64,000 bases of DNA from Streptosporangium brasiliense (GCF_030811595.1 NZ_JAUSRB010000001.1:62001-126000); one strand, 5' to 3'. Shown: positions 52,523 through 60,248, counted from the stretch's first letter. The notes: a model not told the origin generated them from the sequence alone. Translations and numbers: made by a program.

Positions 52523-52544
52523 GCGTTTACGACGGGATAAACGC
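52523..52544. promoter_or_regulatory. 7-bp inverted repeat upstream of the ABC operon
   Basis: GCGTTTA and TAAACGC are separated by eight bases, about one helical turn centre to centre apart, as expected for a dimeric LuxR-type response regulator site. Confidence 0.6.
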
Positions 52545-52684
52545 TATTGCCGGAGAAAGCGCAGGCCATCGGACTGAAGGACGGACTCTCCCTCCGCCGC
52601 AGGGCTCCCGCGGAAGGATCACCGCCACCTCAGGGGTAGCCCCGCATCGGCCATTCGGCCGAGGAGCGCCCCGCCATCGCCGCG

Positions 52685-53404
52685 TCAGCCCGCCGAATGC
52701 GGGGTCACGAGCCCCGACTCGTAGGCGTACACCACGACCTGCGCCCGGTCCCGCAGGCTCAGCTTGGCCAGGACCCGGCCCAGATGCGTCTTGACCGTCG
52801 CCTCCGCCAGCACCAGCCGGTCGGCGATCTCCGTGTTCGACAGGCCCCTGGCCACCAGCACGAGCACCTCCCGCTCCCGCGCGGTCAACCCGGTCAGCGC
52901 CGCCGGCTCCGCCGCGCCCGGAGAGGGGAGATGCACGGCGAAGCGCTCCAGCAGCCGCCGTGTCGTGCTCGGCGCGACCACCGCGTCCCCGCTGTGCACC
53001 GAGTGGATCGCACTGATCAGGTCTGACGGCGGCACGTCCTTCAGCAGGAACCCCGAAGCGCCCGCCTTCAGCGCCGCGAACGCGTAGTCGTCCAGGTCGA
53101 AGGTGGTCAGGATCAGCACGCGGGGCCGCTCGCCCGCCGCGCAGATCAGCCGGGTCGCCTCCACCCCGTCCATGACCGGCATCCGCACGTCCATCAGCAC
53201 GACGTCGACCTCGGCCGTCCGCGCCGCCTCGACCGCCGCCGCCCCGTCGCCCGCCTCCGCGACGACCTCGATGTCCGGCTGCGCGCCGAGCACCATGCGG
53301 AACCCGGCCCGCAGCAGCACCTGATCGTCGACCAACATGACCCGGATCACCGGCCGCTCACCGCTCCCCGTCCCCTCCGTCGGCTCGCCGGCCTCCACCG
53401 GCAC
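52685..53404 (-). CDS. NarL/FixJ-type response regulator
   Basis: Encodes 239 residues: a receiver domain with phospho-acceptor Asp in LMDVRMPVMDG and a C-terminal LuxR helix-turn-helix (LTAREREVLVLVARGLSNTEIA). GTG 53404 is the longest supported start; the receiver core begins at VIRVMLVDD, so a later GTG is possible. It pairs with the histidine kinase 61 bases upstream and probably controls the ABC exporter downstream. Confidence 0.93.
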   Translation of the reverse strand: MPVEAGEPTEGTGSGERPVIRVMLVDDQVLLRAGFRMVLGAQPDIEVVAEAGDGAAAVEAARTAEVDVVLMDVRMPVMDGVEATRLICAAGERPRVLILTTFDLDDYAFAALKAGASGFLLKDVPPSDLISAIHSVHSGDAVVAPSTTRRLLERFAVHLPSPGAAEPAALTGLTAREREVLVLVARGLSNTEIADRLVLAEATVKTHLGRVLAKLSLRDRAQVVVYAYESGLVTPHSAG

Positions 53405-53465
53405 CGGCTCCCCGGCCCCGCGACGGTCCGGACGGAGACTCCGCCCACCGCGTCCGGCACGCCCG

Positions 53466-54671
53466 TCACGCGGCCCGGCTCCGCCCGGTCTCGCCGATCG
53501 GCAGCCGCGCGGTCACCTGGAACCCACCGCCCATGCGGGGCCTGGCCTCGACGCTCCCGCCGAACATGGCCGCCCGCTCCCGCATGCCGACCAGACCGTG
53601 CCCGCCCGGACGCCCCGGGGCGGCTGCGCCGCGACCGTCATCGGTCACCCGCAGAAGCAGCTCGCGCAAGCCGTACTCCATCTCGACCGTGGCCCTGGTG
53701 TCCGGACCGCCATGCTTGAGGGTATTGGTGAGCGCCTCCTGCACGATCCGGTAGACCGTCAGCTGCTCCCCCTCGGGCAGCTCCTGTGGAGCGCCGGTGA
53801 CCTGGAAATCGACCGGCAGCCCCGAGGAACGCACCTGCGCCACCAGGTCGTCCAGCTGCGACAGGCTCGGCTGCGGGGCGTATTCCTCCTCGACGGCGGC
53901 GCCGTCGGTCCGCAGCACGCCGACCATCCTGCGCATCTCGGCCAGCGCCTGCCGGCCCGTGACGGAGATGGCCTGCATGGCCTTACGGGCCTGCTCGGGA
54001 TCGCTGTCGATCGCGTAACCCGCCCCGTCGGCCTGAACGATGATCACACTCACGTTGTGCGCGACCACGTCGTGCAGCTCGCGGGCGATCCGGGCCCGCT
54101 CGGCCGCCGCGGCCAGCTGGGCCTGCTGGTCCCGCTCCCGCTCGGCCCGCTCGGCCCGCTCCTCCAGGCTCTCCAGATAGTGGCGGCGGGTGTTGGCGTA
54201 GATCCCCGCGATCCAGATCGCGACCACGAACACCGAGGCGCTGGCGAAAGTGCGCGGATCAGGATTTGTCGTGATCTGACCGAAAGACAGGGCGAGCCCC
54301 AGCTCGGCCACCAGACCCGCCGCGATCGCCCACCGCAGCGAGCACAGCGACGCCACCGCGTACATCGCGATGAGCACCGCCATGTTGAACGGCGTCGCCT
54401 CCACCCCCGACAGCCACTGCCCGAAACTCACCGTCGAGACGATCGCGAACACCGTCAGGGGCCACCTCCGCCGCCAGAACAGCGGGACGACCAGCACCAC
54501 ACCCAACCCCAGATAGCCCCAGAAGCCCATCCCGCTCTGCCCGAGGTAAAGCTCCGGATCCAGCGCCAGCCCGACGACGGTGCCCAGACAGGCCAGCATG
54601 AACGGCGCCAGCCACAGGGCGTCCACAGCACTGGGATGGCGCCGGCTCCAGGCGCGTAATCTGCCGAACAC
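53466..54671 (-). CDS. sensor histidine kinase (HisKA_3 family)
   Basis: Encodes 401 residues: an N-terminal membrane domain with about five to six helices, a coiled-coil (LEERAERAERERDQQ), the phospho-acceptor His in RELHDVVAHNVSV, and an ATPase domain with N-box EALTNTLKHG and G-box DDGRG. The sensing part has almost no extracellular loop, as in kinases that sense membrane stress or work with an ABC partner. Confidence 0.93.
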   Translation of the reverse strand: MFGRLRAWSRRHPSAVDALWLAPFMLACLGTVVGLALDPELYLGQSGMGFWGYLGLGVVLVVPLFWRRRWPLTVFAIVSTVSFGQWLSGVEATPFNMAVLIAMYAVASLCSLRWAIAAGLVAELGLALSFGQITTNPDPRTFASASVFVVAIWIAGIYANTRRHYLESLEERAERAERERDQQAQLAAAAERARIARELHDVVAHNVSVIIVQADGAGYAIDSDPEQARKAMQAISVTGRQALAEMRRMVGVLRTDGAAVEEEYAPQPSLSQLDDLVAQVRSSGLPVDFQVTGAPQELPEGEQLTVYRIVQEALTNTLKHGGPDTRATVEMEYGLRELLLRVTDDGRGAAAPGRPGGHGLVGMRERAAMFGGSVEARPRMGGGFQVTARLPIGETGRSRAA

Positions 54672-54837
54672 ATCACCACAATACGTATCCGCAGATCAAT
54701 GCCCTTCCCCCTCAGGGGGGAGCCCCGTCTACGACCCAGGTCGCACATCACCCATGGCTTACGCCTTCTTTACCCCCAATTGGGCATCATGGTTTCCGGG
54801 AGCACCCTCCGGGGTGAGTAAAGGGAGAATGTTTGTG

Positions 54838-54945
54838 ATGGCGGATCACAATCACGCCGGGTCGCGCGGTGAAAAGGATGCACCGCGCGACCCGATCCCC
54901 GGCGCCGCCACCCGCGACCGGCCGGGCCTCACACCCCTCACCTGA
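54838..54945 (+). CDS. possible small protein
   Basis: A 35-codon frame starts at ATG 54838, ten bases after AAGGGAG (54821-54827); ATG 54829 is too close to that site. It is His/Asp/Arg/Pro-rich with no recognised family, and contains a 14-bp hairpin in its coding sequence. It precedes the methyltransferase gene by 58 bases. Confidence 0.3.
   Translation: MADHNHAGSRGEKDAPRDPIPGAATRDRPGLTPLT
54858..54894. repeat. perfect 14-bp inverted repeat with 9-base loop
   Basis: CGGGTCGCGCGGTG pairs with CACCGCGCGACCCG (54881-54894). It sits in the 332-base gap between the kinase start and the methyltransferase start, with no T-run. An RNA attenuator or terminator ahead of the methyltransferase is possible. 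Confidence 0.75.
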
Positions 54946-55003
54946 CCACCCGCCGGATTTATTCAGTGGTGCACCGCCCCCGACGTCGGGCATATTCACC
55001 CCG

Positions 55004-55747
55004 GTGGAACGCCAACTGATCAGTCATATCGCCCACCAGGACCATCCGATCGCCTCCCCGGTGAGCGACGCGCATCTGGAACGCCTTCTCACCCGGGCGA
55101 AACTCCCCGCCGGAGCACGCATCCTCGACCTCGGATGCGGAGAGGCCGCCTGGACGCTACGGGCCCTGGAACTGCACCCCGGCGCCACCGCCGACGGGGT
55201 CGACATCTCCTCGCACGCGCTGGCCGCCGCCAAGAAGGAGGCCGACCGCCGAGGGCTGTCCGACCGGCTCAGCCTCCACGACATCCCGGCCGCCGACTTC
55301 ACCGGCACCGGCCCCTACGACCTCGTGCTCTGCGTCGGCTCCACCCATGCCTTCGGCGGCCTGACCCAGACCCTGGAGGACATCAGCCGCCACCTGCGCC
55401 CCGGAGGGCTCGCACTGGTGGGAGAGGGCTTCTGGGAGCGGCCCCCGAGCCCGCAGACGCTGGCCGTACTCGACGCCCGGCCCGACGACTACGGAGACCT
55501 CCCCGCGACCGTGGCCCAGGCCGAGAACGCCGGATACGCCACCGTCTACGCGCACACCAGCGAACCCGCCGAATGGCACGAATACGAGTGGTCCTGGACC
55601 GGCACCCTCACCAACTGGGCCCTCGACCACCCCGGCCCCGACGGCGACGCCGCCCTCGCCGCCGCCCACGACCACCGCGACATGTGGCTCAACGGCTATC
55701 GCGACACCCTCGGCTTCGTCACCCTCCTGCTGCGCCGCACCACCTGA
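55004..55747 (+). CDS. class I SAM-dependent methyltransferase
   Basis: Encodes 247 residues from GTG 55004. The SAM-binding motif I is ILDLGCGEAAWTLRAL, followed by DGVDISSHAL and a post-motif FGGLTQTLEDISRHLRPGGLALVGEGFW. A CATATT box seven bases upstream suggests a leaderless start; an ATG at 54869 would add a Pro-rich tail. Substrate unknown. Confidence 0.85.
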   Translation: MERQLISHIAHQDHPIASPVSDAHLERLLTRAKLPAGARILDLGCGEAAWTLRALELHPGATADGVDISSHALAAAKKEADRRGLSDRLSLHDIPAADFTGTGPYDLVLCVGSTHAFGGLTQTLEDISRHLRPGGLALVGEGFWERPPSPQTLAVLDARPDDYGDLPATVAQAENAGYATVYAHTSEPAEWHEYEWSWTGTLTNWALDHPGPDGDAALAAAHDHRDMWLNGYRDTLGFVTLLLRRTT

Positions 55748-55760
55748 GAGCGGTCAGGGA

Positions 55761-55790
55761 CCGGTCGGCCGCAGGGCTGCGGCCGACCGG
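55761..55790. terminator. convergent terminator hairpin
   Basis: CCGGTCGGCCGCAG and CTGCGGCCGACCGG form a GC stem of 12-14 bp between the methyltransferase stop and the facing antitoxin stop. Confidence 0.8.
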
Positions 55791-55797
55791 CCGGACC

Positions 55798-56028
55798 TCA
55801 CCCCGTCGGCTCCCCGCCGCCACAGCCCTCCGCGGCGTCCCACGGCTCTGCCCCAGCACCCTCGTCCATCTCGCCGAACGCGACGGCGTAGTCCTCTTCG
55901 GGAGTGGATTCGCGCAGCAGTTGAATCGCTTTACGCATCACCGCGGATCTCGTCCGGGCGCGTTTCTGATTCAAGTAATACTCGACGAAAAAAGCGTCCT
56001 GGGGGGACAGGGTGACACTGGCCGTCAC
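55798..56028 (-). CDS. ribbon-helix-helix antitoxin-like protein (MazE type), no toxin partner
   Basis: Encodes 76 residues from GTG 56028. Residues 1-40 fit a ribbon-helix-helix DNA-binding domain (ASVTLSP strand, then TRSAVMRKAIQLLRES). The acidic tail with EEDYAVAFGEMDE and PWDAAEG resembles actinobacterial MazE antitoxins. No toxin gene follows: the next gene is a convergent methyltransferase. The same frame is open upstream through a tRNA into the HNH gene, so it may also be expressed as the end of a 269-residue fusion. Confidence 0.6.
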   Translation of the reverse strand: MTASVTLSPQDAFFVEYYLNQKRARTRSAVMRKAIQLLRESTPEEDYAVAFGEMDEGAGAEPWDAAEGCGGGEPTG

Positions 56029-56065
56029 GGACCTGAGATCGACGGCATAATTCTTAGGACGTTTG

Positions 56066-56139
56066 TGGGGCCGCCGGGATTCGAACCCGGACTGCGCGCC
56101 ACCTAAAGACGCTGCCTCCTGCCGTTGGGCTACGGCCCC
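56066..56139 (-). tRNA. tRNA with anticodon UAG and short (type I) variable loop
   Basis: A 74-nt cloverleaf on the minus strand. The acceptor stem is GGGGCCG/CGGCCCC with seven pairs, the anticodon stem GCGTC/GGCGC and its loop TTTAGGT. The five-base variable loop is GCAGT, the T arm CCGGG-TTCGAAT-CCCGG, and A73 is the discriminator; CCA is not encoded. The D arm is 17 nt with only three clear pairs. The anticodon UAG would read the leucine codon CUA, but leucine tRNAs normally carry a long variable arm, so the amino-acid identity is open. Its 5' end directly abuts the last sense codon of the HNH domain frame. Confidence 0.85.
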
Positions 56140-56607
56140 TCTGTTTTTCCCTGCGAAGTTCTCCGTCTGAGAGTGGCAGTTCGGACAGAGAAATCGCAAG
56201 TTATTTATTCTGTTGTCAAGCCAGTCGCCGTTGAGATGGTCGACGTGCAGCGTGAGCGGTCCACCTTCCCAGACGCCCTCGATCTTACAGCCATCGCACC
56301 GGTAGGGCACGCCCGCTTCCTGAAGCGCCCGGCGGAGCATAGGGGGCTTGGTCCTGAGGGAACCCGGCGGGCGTACGCGGAGAACCTCGCTCGGTGGAAG
56401 CCGCCTGGCCGAGCGCCGTCCTCGATGATGTGCTTGGCCGAGAAAGTGCGAGGTGTCGATCCCGAGGCGCTTCAGTTGGCGGCTGATGTGGGCGTGATTG
56501 CCGCCCGCGATGGTGATGCCGAGGTGGCGGAGGACGTCGGCGATGCTGAGGGAGTTGGCTGCCGCCTCGGCCAGCATTTCGGGGGTGTACTTGTATTTGG
56601 TTGGCAT
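56140..56607 (-). CDS. HNH endonuclease whose reading frame runs into a tRNA gene
   Basis: The first 156 codons, from ATG 56607, encode an N-terminal helical DNA-binding region (LSIADVLRHLGITIAGGNHAHISRQLKRLG) and an HNH nuclease domain. Two CxxC zinc knuckles (Cys104/Cys107, Cys141/Cys144) flank HVDHLNGDWLDNRINNLRF. There is no stop before the tRNA: codon 157 is the first three bases of the tRNA, and the frame stays open to 55798 (269 residues in all). RNase P cutting at the tRNA 5' end would leave a non-stop HNH message. Start is probably leaderless (TATCCT box six bases upstream). Confidence 0.75.
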
Positions 56608-56650
56608 GCCCCAAGGATAGGTAATGGGGCTGACATTTCTTGGGGCATGC
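56604..56650. promoter_or_regulatory. 12-bp inverted repeat bracketing the HNH start and promoter
   Basis: GCATGCCCCAAG (56604-56615) and CTTGGGGCATGC (56639-56650) are perfect complements with a 23-base spacer. The left arm contains the HNH start codon, and the -10 box (56619-56614, minus strand TATCCT) lies between the arms. This fits a repressor binding as a dimer of dimers. Confidence 0.75.
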
Positions 56651-56681
56651 GCATGCTGTGATAAATGGCGAAAAACGGTAT

Positions 56682-57146
56682 TTATTCGAGCCCGAGTTCG
56701 CGGCGGAGGCGGGCCACGTGGCCGGTCGCCTTCACGTTGTAGAGGGCCTTTTCGATTTTCCCGTCGGCGTCGATGACGAAGGTGGAGCGGATGACGCCGA
56801 GGGTGGTCCTGCCGTACATCGTCTTCTCGCCGTAGACGCCGTAGGCCTTGTGGACCTCCAGGTCGGGGTCCGACAGGAGGGGGAAGGTCAGGGCGTCGCG
56901 CTCGACGAACTTGGCGAGCTTGGCCGGGCTGTCCTTCGACACACCGAGGACCACCAGGCCCGCCGCGGTCAGGGAGGCGAGGCTGTCGCGGAAGTCGCAG
57001 GCCTGCTTGGTGCAGCCGGGGGTCATCGCGGCGGGGTAGAAGTAGAGGATGACCCGCTTGCCGCGGTAGGCGTCGAGGGAGACGGTGGTGCCGTCGGCGG
57101 CGGGGAGAGTGATGTCTGGGGCGGCGTCGCCCGGCTCGAGTTTCAT
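56682..57146 (-). CDS. bcp: thioredoxin-dependent thiol peroxidase (BCP/PrxQ peroxiredoxin)
   Basis: Encodes 154 residues. The peroxidatic cysteine is Cys45 (TPGCTKQACDF) and the resolving cysteine Cys50, the spacing of atypical 2-Cys PrxQ. It reduces hydroperoxides with thioredoxin. The start is at ATG 57146 with AGAGGAG upstream. It is divergent from the DUF3618 gene. Confidence 0.95.
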   Translation of the reverse strand: MKLEPGDAAPDITLPAADGTTVSLDAYRGKRVILYFYPAAMTPGCTKQACDFRDSLASLTAAGLVVLGVSKDSPAKLAKFVERDALTFPLLSDPDLEVHKAYGVYGEKTMYGRTTLGVIRSTFVIDADGKIEKALYNVKATGHVARLRRELGLE

Positions 57147-57257
57147 GTGGCTCCTCTGAGGAATCGTTCCCGGGTCAACTTACCGGCCGACCTGAAGTGT
57201 CGTGGGAGGGTCGGACCTGACAGACTGATCAATGTCAAGGGCGATGAGAGGAGAGCC

Positions 57258-57596
57258 ATGGCGGACACCGATCCCGCGGAGTTGGAGCGGCGGATCGAGC
57301 GGACCCGTGCGGAGTTGGCCCAGACGGTTGACGCCATCGCCGATCGGGTGAGCCCGAAGAAGGTCGCGAGGCGCACCGTCGCCAAGGCGGAGACGAGCGC
57401 GAGGCAGTTCCTGGTCTCGGTGGGGGACCGGGTCGGCGAGGCGGTGGGGGGCGCGCCGCGGCCGGTCAGGCTGGGTGATGAGCCCGATGACCTGTGGGCG
57501 GACGATCAGCCGGATCTGGCGCCGCTCCTGATCGGGGTGGGCGCGGTGCTGGCGGTCAGCGCGATGATCATGCTCTGGCGGCGCCGGCGCGGCTGA
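57258..57596 (+). CDS. DUF3618 domain protein
   Basis: Encodes 112 residues. The N-terminal DUF3618 motif is DPAELERRIERTRAELAQTVDAIADRVSPK, and a single C-terminal transmembrane helix ends in an Arg-rich tail (MLWRRRRG). Such proteins are probable membrane-attached coiled coils of unknown role. GAGAGGAGAG lies before ATG 57258. Confidence 0.88.
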   Translation: MADTDPAELERRIERTRAELAQTVDAIADRVSPKKVARRTVAKAETSARQFLVSVGDRVGEAVGGAPRPVRLGDEPDDLWADDQPDLAPLLIGVGAVLAVSAMIMLWRRRRG

Positions 57597-57632
57597 TCCG
57601 GCGGGTCCGCCGCCGGTGTCGGTCTCCGTCCG

Positions 57633-57788
57633 GAGGAAAGCCCGGCTCGGAGGAAGGCCCGGTTCGAGGGAAGGCCCGGTTCGAGGGAAGGCCCGGCTCG
57701 GAGGACGGTCAGGCTCGGAGGCCAGGCTCGGAGGACGGTCAGGCTCGGAGGCCAGGCCCGGAAGGTGACCCGGCTCAGAGGTCAGAGG
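57633..57788. repeat. 17-bp tandem array, five regular plus several irregular copies
   Basis: Regular units start at 57633, 57650, 57667, 57684 and 57701 (core GAGGAAGGCCCGGTTCG), then decay into 13-bp and 17-bp variants to 57788. It fills the 192-base gap between convergent genes. Confidence 0.88.
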
Positions 57789-58982
57789 TCAGAGGAAGGT
57801 CCGGCCCTCGCCCCGGTAGGTGGGGGCCTCGTCCACGATCTCGTCGCCGTCGATCAGGTGCAGGGTGGCGAAGCGTTCGCAGAGCTCGCCCGCCTTGGCG
57901 TGCCGGAACCAGACGCGGTCGCCGACGCGCAGGTCTTCGGCCGCCTGGCCGAGGAGCGGGGTCTGGACCTCGCCGGCGCCCTCGTCGGGGTCGTAGCGGA
58001 GCCCGCAGGGCAGGTAGGGCTGGGGGAGGCGGTCGGGGCCGGGGGCGCCGGAGGCGTGGTAGCCGCCGCCGAGGACGGTGACGACGCCGGGTGCCGGGCG
58101 GCGGACGACGGGCAGGGCGAACAGGGCGGCGGGGCGGCCGGTGAAGCCGCGGTAGAAGTCGAACAGGCGGGGGTGGAAGAAGCCCGATCCGGCGGCCACT
58201 TCGGTGACGGCCTTCTCGCGGGCGGTCTTGTCGATGCTGCCGGTGCCGCCGCCGTTGACGAACTCCAGGTCGGCGATCTGGGTGACGGCCTGGACGATGC
58301 GGCCCCTGCGCATGATCAGCTCGCGCCGCGACCGGGCCTGCATCAGGCGGATCGCCCTGGTGAGGGCGGGGTTGCCGGGAGGGTTGTCGCCGACACCGGC
58401 GATCTGGGCTTCGTAGGCCATCAGGCCGACCAGTCGGAAGCCGGGCCGTTTGGCGATGTCGGCGGCCAGGTCGGCGGCCTGGTCGGCGTCGCGGATGGGG
58501 GAGCGCCGGGCGCCGGCGCGGAATCTGCCGCCGAAGGCGATGAATCCGGCATCGATGTCAAGGCATATCCGGATCTCGTGGCGGTCGCGGACGTCGGCGA
58601 CGGCGGACTCGATGAAGTCCAGGTGCTCGGCCCGGTCCACCATCACGGTGATCTCCTGTGCCGCGCGGGTGTCGGCGGCCAGCATGGCCAGTGCGGCGCG
58701 GTCGGCGGTGGGGTAGGCGACGAGCACGTCCCGCAGGCCGGTGGAGACCAGCCAGAGGGCCTCCGGCAGGGTGAAGGCCATGATCCCGGCGAAGCCGTCC
58801 ATGGCGAGGATCCGTTCCAGGACGGGCCGGGATCTGATCGATTTGCTGGCGACCCTGATGGGCTTGCCGCCGGCCCGCCGTGACATGCCGGCCGCGTTCG
58901 AGCGCAGGGCTGCCAGGTCGAGCAGGGCGAACGGGGGGTCCAGGTGCGCGGTGGCCCGGTCGTAGCGCTGGCGGTCGTCCAT
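57789..58982 (-). CDS. PLP-dependent amino acid deaminase/aldolase (fold III, DSD1/D-threonine aldolase-like)
   Basis: Encodes 397 residues from ATG 58982. The N-terminal alanine-racemase-like barrel carries the PLP lysine in PIRVASKSIRSRPVLE, and the C-terminal domain has the metal-site region near HLIDGDEIVDEAPTYRGEG. Family members act on D-threonine, D-serine or related beta-hydroxy amino acids. A much longer open frame upstream is antisense to the DUF6286 gene. Confidence 0.87.
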   Translation of the reverse strand: MDDRQRYDRATAHLDPPFALLDLAALRSNAAGMSRRAGGKPIRVASKSIRSRPVLERILAMDGFAGIMAFTLPEALWLVSTGLRDVLVAYPTADRAALAMLAADTRAAQEITVMVDRAEHLDFIESAVADVRDRHEIRICLDIDAGFIAFGGRFRAGARRSPIRDADQAADLAADIAKRPGFRLVGLMAYEAQIAGVGDNPPGNPALTRAIRLMQARSRRELIMRRGRIVQAVTQIADLEFVNGGGTGSIDKTAREKAVTEVAAGSGFFHPRLFDFYRGFTGRPAALFALPVVRRPAPGVVTVLGGGYHASGAPGPDRLPQPYLPCGLRYDPDEGAGEVQTPLLGQAAEDLRVGDRVWFRHAKAGELCERFATLHLIDGDEIVDEAPTYRGEGRTFL

Positions 58983-58988
58983 GACGGC

Positions 58989-58994
58989 AGGATA
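58989..58994 (-). promoter_or_regulatory. -10 box of the aldolase/deaminase transcript
   Basis: TATCCT on the minus strand ends six bases before ATG 58982. Confidence 0.5.
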
Positions 58995-59133
58995 ACCTGA
59001 TCCAACCGAATGTGAGTATTGTTCATATTGGTGGCGCGGCGGTAAATTCTCCGGCCAGGGCGGCTCCAAGATCGTGAAAGTGGCAGGTCGGGACCCGCGC
59101 GGGACGCCAGGGCCGCGTAAACCTGACCGGGTG

Positions 59134-59751
59134 ATGAGCACTCTCCAGGACATCCTGTCGAGCGCGGGGAGCACAGCGGGCGGGGAGAACCTGAACGCGG
59201 TCCGCCGCCGGTCGCTGCGGTCGCTGAGACCGGGCAGGACCCCGGCCGGTGTGGTGGTCGCCCTGGCGGCCTCCCTCACACTGTCCACCGCGACCGGGGT
59301 GACGGTGGGGCTGGTGACGGGCTCGCCGTTCGGGCGGATGCCGTACCGGCAGTTCGCCGCCTGGGTCGGCGAGGCACAGTGGTCCGACACGATCCCGCTC
59401 CTGGTGTCGCTGGCCACGGTGATGACCGGGACCCTGCTGCTCGCGCTCGCGGCGCTGCCGGGCAGGACCCGGCTGGTGCCGCTGGAGTCCGCCGACCCCC
59501 GGATGGTGATGGGCCTGACCAGGTCCGGGCTCCGCCGCACGCTGCGGGCGGCGGCCCAGTCGGTCGACGACGTGGACAAGGCGCGGGTGCGGCTCGGCTG
59601 GCGGAACATCGAGATCACGGTGGTCAGCGACGCGGAGCGGACCGGGCCGCTGCTGCGCCAGGTCGGCACGGCGGTGGGCGACCGGATGACGGGACTGGGC
59701 GCGATGTGCGGGGGCGAGGTCATGGTACGGCTGCGCAGGCGGGGGATCTGA
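59134..59751 (+). CDS. DUF6286 family membrane protein
   Basis: Encodes 205 residues with two transmembrane helices (~42-65 and ~88-112) and a C-terminal domain with LESADPRMVMGLTRSGLRRTLRAAAQ, typical of DUF6286 proteins that sit in Asp23/Gls24 alkaline-shock operons of actinobacteria. GTG 59131 is an alternative start. The stop overlaps the next start (TGATG). Confidence 0.8.
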   Translation: MSTLQDILSSAGSTAGGENLNAVRRRSLRSLRPGRTPAGVVVALAASLTLSTATGVTVGLVTGSPFGRMPYRQFAAWVGEAQWSDTIPLLVSLATVMTGTLLLALAALPGRTRLVPLESADPRMVMGLTRSGLRRTLRAAAQSVDDVDKARVRLGWRNIEITVVSDAERTGPLLRQVGTAVGDRMTGLGAMCGGEVMVRLRRRGI

Positions 59752-60248
59752 TGAAGGTCTACCAGGGCAACCGGATCGGCCTGGCCGTCACCGGGGCGGT
59801 GCTGGCCGGGGGCGGGCTCTACGGGTTCCTGCGGGGGTGGGGCAAGCTCCCGCAGCCGCGCGGGGACCGGATCCTGAACAGGGAGCTGCCCGCCCACCTT
59901 GCCGAGCACCCGTGGGTGGGCTGGCTGGCCGCGCTGCTACTGATGGTGCTGACGCTGCTGGCGATCCGGTGGCTGCTGGGCGCCGTGGGCTGGGGGCGCT
60001 GGGGGAGCCGGACGGGCAGCGGGATCGCGATGCTGGGGGTTGCGCTTAAAGAAGTCGAAGGGCTCAGGCGCATCCATGTCAGGGCGGTGGCGGGCGACCG
60101 GCTGCGGATCGGGATCAGCTGCGGGCCAGAGGCGGACGTCGCCAAACTCGTGGCGCGGCTGAACAAGGACGCCGTCGGCAAGGTCCGCAGGACGGTCGGC
60201 GACGACGGGCTCGGGGCCTCCGTCCGTCTGCACGTCAGGCGCCGCTGA
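59751..60248 (+). CDS. membrane protein of Asp23/AmaP-type envelope-stress operon
   Basis: Encodes 165 residues: two transmembrane helices (~11-28 and ~55-78) and a C-terminal cytoplasmic domain resembling the Asp23-like part of AmaP anchors. It is translationally coupled to the DUF6286 gene. No Asp23/Gls24 gene is seen in the window, so this pair is a partial version of that operon. A facing gene's open frame overlaps its last 312 bases. Confidence 0.7.
   Translation: MKVYQGNRIGLAVTGAVLAGGGLYGFLRGWGKLPQPRGDRILNRELPAHLAEHPWVGWLAALLLMVLTLLAIRWLLGAVGWGRWGSRTGSGIAMLGVALKEVEGLRRIHVRAVAGDRLRIGISCGPEADVAKLVARLNKDAVGKVRRTVGDDGLGASVRLHVRRR

Noticed and set aside
55798..56607. A single ordinary 269-residue HNH protein
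   Set aside because: Codons 157-181 are exactly a tRNA gene and the last 76 residues form their own ribbon-helix-helix domain; a simple fusion is unlikely, though read-through is possible.
57789..59909. 706-codon version of the PLP enzyme
   Set aside because: Residues before the ATG at 58982 are antisense to the DUF6286 gene and cross its promoter.
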